Shown: in pieces, positions 1-6,196 of the stretch
Layout of the letters: every line of letters begins with the position of its first letter
Numbering within the stretch: the stretch's first letter is position 1
Assembly (NCBI GenBank): GCA_016763135.1
Contig: JAESUI010000238.1
Span: 1 to 6,196 of the forward strand
DNA: 6,196 nucleotides
Source of the DNA: Flavobacteriales bacterium
GTDB taxonomy: Bacteria; Bacteroidota; Bacteroidia; Flavobacteriales_E; Vicingaceae
Reading direction: 5' to 3'
Notes under the pieces: model-generated
The model's input: only the letters and a program-made list of their open reading frames with translations
The model's database searches: none
What the model was told of the DNA's origin: nothing
Made by a program: the position numbers and the translations under genes

Positions 1-742
1 AATTATACTTTTCTTTTAGTTCTTCTTCAGTCAGAGTACTTGCTGTTGGAGTTAGTATTTCTTTAGAAAAAGGAATGTCTAAAATATCAAAAATCTTTTT
101 GATGACGACCTCATTATTAGAAACGACATCTTCATACCGAATGAATAATGTTTTTTCAGGGTATTGCTGGTTAAGTTTTAATAGTTTGATATAAAATAAT
201 TGCCAACGTCTAGCATTATATACTGTACTCGTAGATCTCCAATACTTTTTTTCTTTTAAAGAAAGAAGGTAAGCTCGATAATCCCTAACTAATATAATTG
301 CTTTCGAGGAAGAGTTGATTTCTAGTAAATCACTGCCAAAAAGGCTATTACCGGGGTTTTTATCAATAATGTAATGGATTTCTTTTTTTCGACCTTCAGG
401 AGGAATAAATTGTAAGTGAATTAAATTTAAAAGGCTATCATAATTAATTTGAAGTGGATATTCAATGGTGCTAAAAAAAGTATAGTCAAAATCCCAGTCG
501 ATAAAAGGGAAGAGTTTTTCATTTGTCTTAATAAAATCTAAAATAGCATCAATATCATTTTTTGTATAACTTGTTTTTTGTCTATAAGAAGCATAAAAAA
601 ATTGTGCAAAAACACTTTCTGGTGTTGCTGAAATATTTCTATGTCGATTTAAAGTGTTAACAAGTAATGTGGTTCCAGACCTTCCTATTCCTAATATGTA
701 AAATCGTTTGATTTTTGATAATTCACTAATAGAAATACTCAT
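1..742 (-). CDS. Sulfotransferase family protein, 3' end outside window
   Basis: The reverse strand is open from an ATG at 742-740 to the window edge, giving 247 codons with no stop, so the C-terminus is missing. The likely role is transfer of sulfate from PAPS to a hydroxyl or amine of a carbohydrate, lipid or small molecule in the cytoplasm. Seen in sequence: a P-loop-like 5'-phosphosulfate-binding motif GIGRSGTTLL at residues 18-27, DKNP at 127-130, the 3'-phosphate-binding motif LVRDYRAYLLS at 151-161 (Arg153 and Ser161 are the expected contacts), an RRW at 178-180, and RYEDV at 202-206, which corresponds to the conserved RYEDL of the family. There is no signal peptide or membrane segment. 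Family members are commonly about 280-310 residues, so roughly 40-60 may be missing. It is divergent from the glycosyltransferase-like genes and starts 67 bases from the first of them. The acceptor cannot be read from the sequence. The family call is firm. Confidence 0.9.
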   Translation of the reverse strand, partial: MSISISELSKIKRFYILGIGRSGTTLLVNTLNRHRNISATPESVFAQFFYASYRQKTSYTKNDIDAILDFIKTNEKLFPFIDWDFDYTFFSTIEYPLQINYDSLLNLIHLQFIPPEGRKKEIHYIIDKNPGNSLFGSDLLEINSSSKAIILVRDYRAYLLSLKEKKYWRSTSTVYNARRWQLFYIKLLKLNQQYPEKTLFIRYEDVVSNNEVVIKKIFDILDIPFSKEILTPTASTLTEEELKEKYN

Positions 743-783
743 GCAAACTATATATTTTATTTTTAATAGCAATCGTAAATTTA

Positions 784-791
784 TACATTTG
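784..791 (+). promoter_or_regulatory. Candidate Bacteroidota -7 box for the tandem TMTC-like genes
   Basis: TACATTTG matches the Bacteroidota primary sigma -7 consensus TAnnTTTG exactly. The expected -33 TTTG is only approximated by TTTT at 761-764, with a 19-base spacer. Transcription would begin near 797, leaving a leader of only about a dozen bases before the ATG at 810. There is no Shine-Dalgarno site; the start is preceded by GTTAAAAA, as is usual in this phylum. On the opposite strand TAAATTTA (776-783, a palindrome) is a seven-of-eight match that might serve the sulfotransferase, but no -33 element supports it. Confidence 0.5.
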
Positions 792-809
792 GTTTTTAAT
801 AGTTAAAAA

Positions 810-2798
810 ATGGTAAAGGTTAATATTTCTAAAATTAAAACATCAAGAATTTATTTACTTATTCTAGTTCTTTCATTTGTGCTATACGGCAATAGTATCA
901 ATAATGAATACGCTATGGATGATAACTTAGTTACTCAGGGCTTATCTAAAGTTGAGAAAGGAGTGTCAGGAATACCAGAAATTTTTACTACGAGATATGC
1001 TGTAGGTAAACAATCATACGATTATAGGCCACTGGTGCAAACAACTTTTGCAATAGAAAAACAGTTGTTTAGTCATCTTCCAGATGAGCAGTCTATAAAA
1101 GAAAAGAATCGAAGAAATAAGTTAACACAAGCAAATATTAGCCATTTTATTAATGTGTTGCTATATGCACTTTTGTGCATGGTGCTATTTTCTTTGTTAG
1201 CAGATTTATTTAAAGATTATAATTTAATTTTACCAATTACAGTTACTTTACTTTTTTTAGTACACCCCTTACATACTGAGATTGTTGATAACCTCAAAAA
1301 TAGAGATGAATTATTAATGCTAATGTCATTGATTTTTTCATTGAAATTTTATTTAAAATATGCGAAAGTAGGTCATGTAAAAAATCTAATAATAGCTAGC
1401 CTTTTTGTTTTTCTTGCAGCGATATCAAAGAAAAATGCAATGGCAATAATTGGGTTGGTGCCTGTTTTGTTATATTTTTATAAAGCTGACATAAAGAGAA
1501 TAGTATTTTCATTAATGAGTGTTTTTGGGATAGTTGTTTTTTTTGTTTTAATGAAAAAGGGGTTAGTTTCTGGAGAAAGCTTTAGAGATATTAAGTATTT
1601 TGAAAATCCATTAATACATGGCGGAACTTTTATGGATAGAATTACTTTGGGATTATATAGCTCATGGTTTTATTTAAAAATGCTCATTTTCCCTAAGGAT
1701 TTATCTTTTTATTATGGGTACAATCAAATACCTTTAGCTAATTGGTCTAACTGGGAGGTCTGGGCAAGTTTAGTGTTTTACGTGCCACTTGCTGTTTATG
1801 GGTTTATTCAACTTATAAAAAGAAATGTAATTGGATTGGGAATAGCCATTTGGATTGGCGTGATGTTAGGGACGATAAATGTTTTTTTTCCTATTGTAGG
1901 AATGGTTGCCGATAGATTTTCGTTTACTTTTTCTATTGGATTTTGTATAGTTGTGGGTTATTTATTGATGAAAATTTTTAAAGTGGATTTAACTAAGGAT
2001 GTTTTTAAAGTCAATCTTCCATATGGATTTTTACTTGCTTTAATTGGAATTCTACTCGTTTATTCCGTAAGATCTATAATTCGCAACCCTGATTGGCATG
2101 ATCATATGACACTTTATGAACATGATATTAAGCACTTAGGAGAGTCTGCGAAAGCTCATGCTTTATTGGCAAACACATTTTATCCGATACTTTCTAAAGA
2201 GGTGAGAAATACTCCCGGAAATCTCGAAAATAGAAAAAAAGTTGATAAATTAATTTTTCATTATAAAGAGGCAATAAGAATAGATTCTACTTACTTAACT
2301 TCAATTAATAATTTAGGGTCTGTTTATATTAATTTTTTAGCAGATTATGACAATACAATATACTACTGTAAGAGAGCTGTTAGTATGAATGAAAATTATT
2401 TAGAGGCACATATTAATTTAGCTACTGCATATAATGTGAAAGGGAATTTTAATAAATCATTATATCATTACTCAAGGGTAATTGAAATAAATCCAGATTA
2501 TATGAGTGCATATCAATCATATAATAAAATTGCTCATACCAATAATAAAGTAAAGGAGAGTATAGCTATATTGGAAGATGTTGTACGTAGGGTTGAACGC
2601 CCTAAGAATATTTATCTTAATATAGCTAACCTTTATAGTTTAGACAACTATAATGTTAAGCAATCAATAGCCTATTTTGTTAAGGCTTTTGAGATGGATA
2701 AATCTGATAAAAAACTTTGTGGGCATATTTCAACTTTGTATAATTCAGTTGGAGATACAGAAAAGGCAAATTTTTACTCTTCATTATATGCGGAATAA
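810..2798 (+). CDS. TMTC-like GT-C membrane glycosyltransferase with C-terminal TPRs (copy 1)
   Basis: This 662-residue polytopic membrane protein probably transfers a sugar from a polyprenyl-phosphate donor to a periplasmic acceptor. Residues 13-29 form the first membrane helix. An Asp pair (AMDD, 35-38) follows at the start of the first extracytoplasmic loop, the usual place of the GT-C catalytic acid. YRPL is at 72-75, HPLHTE at 152-157 and NRDELL at 164-169, equivalent to the HPxHTE and GRADLL of TMTC proteins. SKK is at 206-208, ADRF at 367-370 and RNPDW at 425-429. About eleven or twelve hydrophobic helices end near residue 421. TPR-like repeats follow at about 495-530, 531-564 and 598-632, the middle one being the clearest. 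Eukaryotic TMTC1-4 have the same order and O-mannosylate proteins; the donor and acceptor here are unknown. The stop is six bases before the paralogue, so the two genes are surely co-transcribed. Compared with that paralogue, it has a charged insertion at about 89-110. Confidence 0.82.
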   Translation: MVKVNISKIKTSRIYLLILVLSFVLYGNSINNEYAMDDNLVTQGLSKVEKGVSGIPEIFTTRYAVGKQSYDYRPLVQTTFAIEKQLFSHLPDEQSIKEKNRRNKLTQANISHFINVLLYALLCMVLFSLLADLFKDYNLILPITVTLLFLVHPLHTEIVDNLKNRDELLMLMSLIFSLKFYLKYAKVGHVKNLIIASLFVFLAAISKKNAMAIIGLVPVLLYFYKADIKRIVFSLMSVFGIVVFFVLMKKGLVSGESFRDIKYFENPLIHGGTFMDRITLGLYSSWFYLKMLIFPKDLSFYYGYNQIPLANWSNWEVWASLVFYVPLAVYGFIQLIKRNVIGLGIAIWIGVMLGTINVFFPIVGMVADRFSFTFSIGFCIVVGYLLMKIFKVDLTKDVFKVNLPYGFLLALIGILLVYSVRSIIRNPDWHDHMTLYEHDIKHLGESAKAHALLANTFYPILSKEVRNTPGNLENRKKVDKLIFHYKEAIRIDSTYLTSINNLGSVYINFLADYDNTIYYCKRAVSMNENYLEAHINLATAYNVKGNFNKSLYHYSRVIEINPDYMSAYQSYNKIAHTNNKVKESIAILEDVVRRVERPKNIYLNIANLYSLDNYNVKQSIAYFVKAFEMDKSDKKLCGHISTLYNSVGDTEKANFYSSLYAE

Positions 2799-2804
2799 TT
2801 TCTT

Positions 2805-4793
2805 ATGAAATCTAAATCAGTTTCTAAACTAAATAAAATAATATACGCAAGTATAGTTGTTGTGTCATTTCTGATTTATGGAAATAGCATTAAAAATGGA
2901 TATTCTATAGATGATGATTTTGTAACAACAACTAATCCCGAAGCTCCCAATCATAAAATTGAAAAAGGAATAAAAGGAATTCCAGAAATATTTTCAACGC
3001 GTTATGTCGAATCAGAAAAGCAGAGTTTTGAATACCGGCCACTAGTGCTTGTTACCTACGCATTGGAATATCAATTTTTTGGAAGTAATCCTAGTGTTAG
3101 TCATTTCATAAATGTGTTGATTTATGCACTAACATGTGTCTTATTATTTATGATGCTTTCCAGTCTTTTAAGGAAGTATCATATTGTTTTCCCACTGCTT
3201 ATTACCTTTTTATTCTTGGTTCATCCAATACATAATGAGGTAGTAAACAATTTAAAAAGTAGAGATGAGTTACTTTCCTTTTTGTTTGGAATAAGCTCTC
3301 TGTATTTTTTTCTTAGGCGGATAGAATTTGGTAAATGGCAGAATCTTCTCCTTGCAATATTGTATTTTGCTTTAGCTTTGTTGTCTAAAAAGACGTCTAT
3401 AATATTTATAGCAATTATTCCATTAACTATTTATTTTTTTACATCGGTAAAATTAAAAAAGTTACTTTTTTATGGGCTTGTAGCTCCCATTGTTTTTCTA
3501 TGCTATAGGATAACATTAAAGTTTGTATTTCAGGATCCTGTAATAAGAGAGTTTGCTTTTTTTGAAAACCCTTTGTTCTATGAGCCTGACTTTTTGAAAC
3601 GAATTCCAATGGCATTTTATACAGCAGGATACTATATGAAGCTACTTTTGCTTCCTCATCCTCTTTCATCCTATTATGGGTTTAAGACCATTCCTTTAGT
3701 GAATTGGTCATCAGTTTTAATGTGGTGTTCGTTAATCTTTCATGTTACAATTGGAATTTATGCCTTACTGGGACTTAAAAAGAAAAGAATTATTTCCTAC
3801 GGAATTCTCATTTATTTAATTGGTGTTTTTCCTTTCATTAATCTTGTTACACCAGTAGTAGGAATAATAGGAGAAAGGTTTATTTATCTTGCCTCTCTGG
3901 GGTTTTGTGTAGGATTCGCTTATCTTTTATTATTAGTATTTAAAGTAGATTATACCAATAAAACTGTAAAATGGAGTTATTTTAAGCCTGCCTTTAAAGT
4001 AACAACTGTTATCATTTTATGCATTTATACTGTAAAAATAGTATCAAGGAATTCTGATTGGAAGGATGAACTTACTTTATTTAGGAAGGATGTATCTAAT
4101 TTTGAGAATTCATGTAATTTAAACTATATCACAGCAAATGCTTTATCTAATAAAATAGCTCATACACCGGTAGGGGTCGAAAGAAATGAATTGATAGCGG
4201 AAGCAATATTTCATTATAAAAAATCAGCAGAATTAATGGCTGAAGGGATAAAAAAGTACCCACAAGATTACATTACATCTAATAACCTTGGAACCATTTA
4301 TGTAGATATTTTTAAAGATGCTACGAATGCTCAACCACTCTTTAAAAAAGTAATAGAAATTAATCCCGGGAATGTTGAAGGGCAATATAACTATGGGTTT
4401 TGTTACGAAAACAGAAATTTACCTGACTCAGCTATAATCTGGTATGAAAAAATGCTTTCTGATCAAATAAAGTACTTTCCTGCTTATGCTCGTCTTCATA
4501 ATTTATATTCCAAAAAGCAAGACTATAGTAAAGCAATTATAAGTGGTAAAAAAATACTCTCCCTGTATCCTGAAAAAATAGAGCTTTACATTAATTTAGG
4601 TAATTCATATATGTTAAGTGGGGATACATTGAGCGGATTAGAGTATTTTGAAAAGGCTGCTGCAAAACCGCCTTTAGATTATGTTTTATTACAAAATGTT
4701 GCCAATGTTTTTAAAATAATTGGGGATAGTTCTAAGGCAGTTCTGTACGAAGAAAAATCAAAAATAGTAATGAGGCAAAATAAATCCAATTAG
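2805..4793 (+). CDS. TMTC-like GT-C membrane glycosyltransferase with C-terminal TPRs (copy 2)
   Basis: This paralogue of the preceding gene is also 662 residues and collinear with it over the membrane part. Matching motifs are YGNSI at 25-29, an Asp triplet IDDD at 35-38, GIPEIFSTRY at 58-67, YRPL at 77-80, SHFINVL at 99-105, HPIHNE at 140-145, SRDELL at 152-157, SKK at 194-196, GERFIYLASLGFC at 356-368 and RNSDW at 415-419. GERFIYLASLGFC is closer to the TMTC-type ERxxYLPSxGFC than the equivalent stretch of copy 1. The C-terminal part holds TPR-like repeats at about 488-522, 524-557, 558-590 and 591-625, and probably a partial one to 655. The expected topology puts the Asp loop and the TPRs in the periplasm. 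The start ATG lies six bases after the upstream stop, without a Shine-Dalgarno site. The glycosyltransferase role is inferred from family architecture; donor sugar and acceptor are not known. A non-catalytic TPR membrane protein is the main alternative. Confidence 0.82.
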   Translation: MKSKSVSKLNKIIYASIVVVSFLIYGNSIKNGYSIDDDFVTTTNPEAPNHKIEKGIKGIPEIFSTRYVESEKQSFEYRPLVLVTYALEYQFFGSNPSVSHFINVLIYALTCVLLFMMLSSLLRKYHIVFPLLITFLFLVHPIHNEVVNNLKSRDELLSFLFGISSLYFFLRRIEFGKWQNLLLAILYFALALLSKKTSIIFIAIIPLTIYFFTSVKLKKLLFYGLVAPIVFLCYRITLKFVFQDPVIREFAFFENPLFYEPDFLKRIPMAFYTAGYYMKLLLLPHPLSSYYGFKTIPLVNWSSVLMWCSLIFHVTIGIYALLGLKKKRIISYGILIYLIGVFPFINLVTPVVGIIGERFIYLASLGFCVGFAYLLLLVFKVDYTNKTVKWSYFKPAFKVTTVIILCIYTVKIVSRNSDWKDELTLFRKDVSNFENSCNLNYITANALSNKIAHTPVGVERNELIAEAIFHYKKSAELMAEGIKKYPQDYITSNNLGTIYVDIFKDATNAQPLFKKVIEINPGNVEGQYNYGFCYENRNLPDSAIIWYEKMLSDQIKYFPAYARLHNLYSKKQDYSKAIISGKKILSLYPEKIELYINLGNSYMLSGDTLSGLEYFEKAAAKPPLDYVLLQNVANVFKIIGDSSKAVLYEEKSKIVMRQNKSN

Positions 4794-4856
4794 ACACCCT
4801 TTAAAATGCAACTATTTTTATACTTATTACGTCTGTTAATTTTCTATGAATACTAA

Positions 4857-4864
4857 TATTTTTG
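4857..4864 (+). promoter_or_regulatory. Candidate -7 box, upstream copy
   Basis: TATTTTTG fits TAnnTTTG exactly. The best -33 candidate is TCTG at 4832-4835 with a 21-base spacer, a weak fit. If used, the transcript would start near 4870 and the hairpin at 4875-4894 would sit in its leader. In DNA this rich in T, chance matches are common, so this is tentative. Confidence 0.3.
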
Positions 4865-4874
4865 ATTAATTTTT

Positions 4875-4904
4875 AGATTAGATACAACTAATCTTTTTAT
4901 TTTT
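4875..4904 (+). terminator. Hairpin plus T-tract, probable terminator of the tandem TMTC-like genes
   Basis: AGATTAG (4875-4881) and CTAATCT (4888-4894) are perfect reverse complements and form a seven-pair stem with a six-base loop. A run of T interrupted by a single A continues to 4904. The arrangement is that of an intrinsic terminator placed about 80 bases after the stop at 4793. The stem has only two G-C pairs, so it is weak and may be leaky. Confidence 0.5.
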
Positions 4905-4905
4905 G
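4898..4905 (+). promoter_or_regulatory. Candidate -7 box for the exported-protein pair
   Basis: A second TATTTTTG, an exact TAnnTTTG, ends 27 bases before the ATG at 4933, implying a start near 4911 and a leader of about 20 bases. No clear -33 TTTG lies at the usual 17-23 base spacing (only TTTT at 4871-4874). The box overlaps the T-tract of the hairpin just upstream, so the stop of one unit and the start of the next may share these bases. Confidence 0.4.
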
Positions 4906-4932
4906 AATATCATTGTAATTAAATCTTTGGCT

Positions 4933-5439
4933 ATGAACAACAAAAACAGTATAGTAATTATCTTATTGATGGTATTGATGACTTTACCTCAATATATTTA
5001 TTCTCAAAATTCTAGTAAACAATCAACTGCAGCTTCTCCAAAAGGAAACTCTTGGATGCCGGTTAATAAATTTAAGAGCCCAACAAATAAAAAACAAGAG
5101 GGTTCTGAAGTTATTGTGACTCCACCTTTAATTAATGTATTGAATGGAGTTTCTTTTTACATAAAAAATACTGTATGTAACACAAGCAATGTTGTTTTAT
5201 TAAAACTGATCAATACTAATAACTATCCAGTTAAAGTTTCTTGGCAATTAAATTCAAAGTCACCGATTACATTTTTTATTGTGCCTTCACGGAGGGTTTC
5301 TGAGGGAGCTTGTTCTCCCAGTAATAATATTGAAACAACTGAATTGATTATTGAAAAACCAAGCGGAACAAAAGCGGAGAAAGAAAAGATTAAACAATTT
5401 TTACTATTAAGTATTACTGTTGCTCAGGTAACTGAATAA
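4933..5439 (+). CDS. Small exported protein of unknown function
   Basis: A 168-residue protein that I do not recognise. The chosen start is the ATG at 4933: it gives a classical signal peptide (Asn-Lys, then a hydrophobic core at about 7-19) with probable cleavage at IYS/Q, between residues 24 and 25. The in-frame TTG at 4903 would add ten residues ahead of the signal and lies inside a promoter-like box, so it is unlikely. The mature protein begins with a Ser/Lys/Pro-rich linker (about 25-60). A compact, probably beta-rich part follows at about 61-165, including VSFYIKN at 73-79 and PVKVSW at 99-104. It has only two Cys (82 and 127), which could form one disulfide. There is no membrane anchor after the signal and no lipobox, so a periplasmic or secreted product is expected. 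It ends 22 bases before the next exported protein, so they are probably co-transcribed. It might be an accessory to that protein, but this is only inferred from position. Confidence 0.72.
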   Translation: MNNKNSIVIILLMVLMTLPQYIYSQNSSKQSTAASPKGNSWMPVNKFKSPTNKKQEGSEVIVTPPLINVLNGVSFYIKNTVCNTSNVVLLKLINTNNYPVKVSWQLNSKSPITFFIVPSRRVSEGACSPSNNIETTELIIEKPSGTKAEKEKIKQFLLLSITVAQVTE

Positions 5440-5461
5440 TTTATTATTGAAATTTATAAAT

Positions 5462-6196
5462 ATGAGAAATTTTATTATTGCTATTGTATCGGTTCTGTTT
5501 ATGTCTTTTAGCACTCTAATAACCAATGATGTAAAAGCACAAACAGTTACTACTACTATAAATTATACTGGTTTTCAAGCCTGTGGTGGTTGTACTGTTT
5601 GTGGTCAAGATTATTGGTGTTTCAATACACTTTCTAGTTGGTGTGGAAATACGGCTGCTTGTGGAACACAGAGTTTTATAGATCCTGTTCCTCCAGGGAA
5701 TATCATTACTAATATATCGATTAGCTACTTTTCTGGACAATGTAGTGGAGGGAGTTTAACCGCGACCATTAATGGAAGTACTTTTCCTACTGTAAATGAA
5801 GGGAGTTTGGGTTGTCCATGTTCATCCAATCCATGTGGTGTAGCCGCTTCAACGGGGTCAACATTTCCATGTGGTATTCCTAGTTATAACTATGGGGCGT
5901 CAAATAATTTTCAATTATGTACTGGAGCTGATGTATGTGTTAATAATGCAGTGCTTACAATGACTTACGTCCCCGCCAACCAAGCTTCACCTGCATTTCA
6001 GCCAAGCCCCATAGTTGGAGCTACGCCTGTTTGTATAGGTGTTGCTCAAAATTATTCAATACCAGCAGTAGCAAATGCTAACTCTTATACGTGGACTTTT
6101 CCTGCTGGGTGGACTATAAATTCTGGACAAGGAACTACTAATGCGAGTGCTACTCCAGTATCATCTGGTAATATATGTGTAACTGCAACTAACTTG
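5462..6196 (+). CDS. Exported Cys-rich protein with PKD-like domain, 3' end outside window
   Basis: Open in frame from the ATG at 5462 through the last base, giving 245 codons with no stop, so this is only the N-terminus of a longer protein. Residues 1-26 are a signal peptide ending VKA, with cleavage expected before Gln27. Residues 41-159 form a Cys-rich module with 13 Cys (41, 44, 47, 53, 61, 67, 94, 118, 120, 125, 137, 153, 159). Its middle (about 80-110, NISISYF then ATINGSTF) looks like beta strands. From about 183 a PKD-like repeat begins: PVCIGVAQNYSIP, then SYTWTFPAGW at 208-217, SGQGTT at 221-226 and SGNICVTATN at 235-244. This is the pattern of PKD-like domains in large Bacteroidota surface or secreted proteins. 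Such proteins often carry many repeats and a C-terminal type IX secretion or gliding-associated domain, which cannot be checked here. Adhesion or matrix roles are family-level inference. No Shine-Dalgarno site precedes the start. Confidence 0.8.
   Translation, partial: MRNFIIAIVSVLFMSFSTLITNDVKAQTVTTTINYTGFQACGGCTVCGQDYWCFNTLSSWCGNTAACGTQSFIDPVPPGNIITNISISYFSGQCSGGSLTATINGSTFPTVNEGSLGCPCSSNPCGVAASTGSTFPCGIPSYNYGASNNFQLCTGADVCVNNAVLTMTYVPANQASPAFQPSPIVGATPVCIGVAQNYSIPAVANANSYTWTFPAGWTINSGQGTTNASATPVSSGNICVTATNL

Noticed and set aside
776..783. TAAATTTA palindrome in the divergent spacer as an operator
   Set aside because: Eight-base AT palindromes are expected by chance in DNA this AT-rich, and there is no second copy to support a regulator site.
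3439..3669. 76-codon reverse-strand open frame
   Set aside because: It lies wholly inside the second TMTC-like gene, whose coding signal and paralogy are clear. Its product shows no recognisable domain.
810..4793. A defence or signalling system built on TPR proteins
   Set aside because: The TPRs follow a polytopic membrane domain with GT-C/TMTC motifs, and no nuclease, NTPase or toxin domain is present nearby.
4903..4932. In-frame TTG as the start of the small exported protein
   Set aside because: The signal peptide is well formed from the ATG at 4933, and the TTG overlaps the candidate -7 box and terminator T-tract.
5516..5740. 74-codon reverse-strand open frame
   Set aside because: It is antisense to the signal-peptide and Cys-rich part of the exported protein. 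Its Ser/Thr-rich translation is what the complement of that composition gives.
5831..5875. Repeated CCATGTGGT (5831-5839 and 5867-5875) as a DNA repeat
   Set aside because: The two copies encode PCG(V/I) in the same reading frame and are explained by the Cys-rich protein sequence. There is no array and no regular spacing.

Overview
The window reads as chromosomal DNA of a member of the Bacteroidota, probably a Flavobacteriia-like or Cytophaga-like marine or free-living lineage. The evidence is very AT-rich DNA, genes without Shine-Dalgarno sites but with A-rich upstream stretches, promoter-like TAnnTTTG (-7) boxes of the Bacteroidota type, signal peptides followed by Gln, and a terminal gene beginning a PKD-like repeat protein of the kind common in this phylum. 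No rRNA, tRNA, CRISPR array, transposase or attachment site is visible.

Layout. Positions 1-742 (minus) hold most of a PAPS-dependent sulfotransferase family gene whose 3' end lies outside the window. A 67-base divergent spacer follows. Positions 810-2798 and 2805-4793 (plus) are two tandem paralogues, each 662 residues. They are polytopic GT-C-type membrane proteins with C-terminal TPR repeats, resembling the TMTC/DUF1736 family (eukaryotic TMTC1-4 are protein O-mannosyltransferases). A 109-base AU-rich spacer (4794-4902) carries a hairpin plus T-tract and two copies of TATTTTTG. Next come a small exported protein of unknown function (4933-5439) and, 22 bases on, the start of a large-looking exported protein (5462 to beyond 6196) with a Cys-rich N-terminal module and a first PKD-like domain.

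How the genes may work together. The two TMTC-like proteins are almost certainly one transcription unit and probably transfer sugar from a lipid carrier to a periplasmic acceptor. The sulfotransferase could add sulfate to a related glycan, but it is divergently transcribed and the link is only contextual. The two exported proteins form a second unit that is probably independent of the first. A surface glycoprotein substrate for the tandem enzymes is conceivable, but nothing in the sequence proves it. The most notable content is the tandem duplication of a TMTC-like enzyme with a divergent first extracytoplasmic loop.
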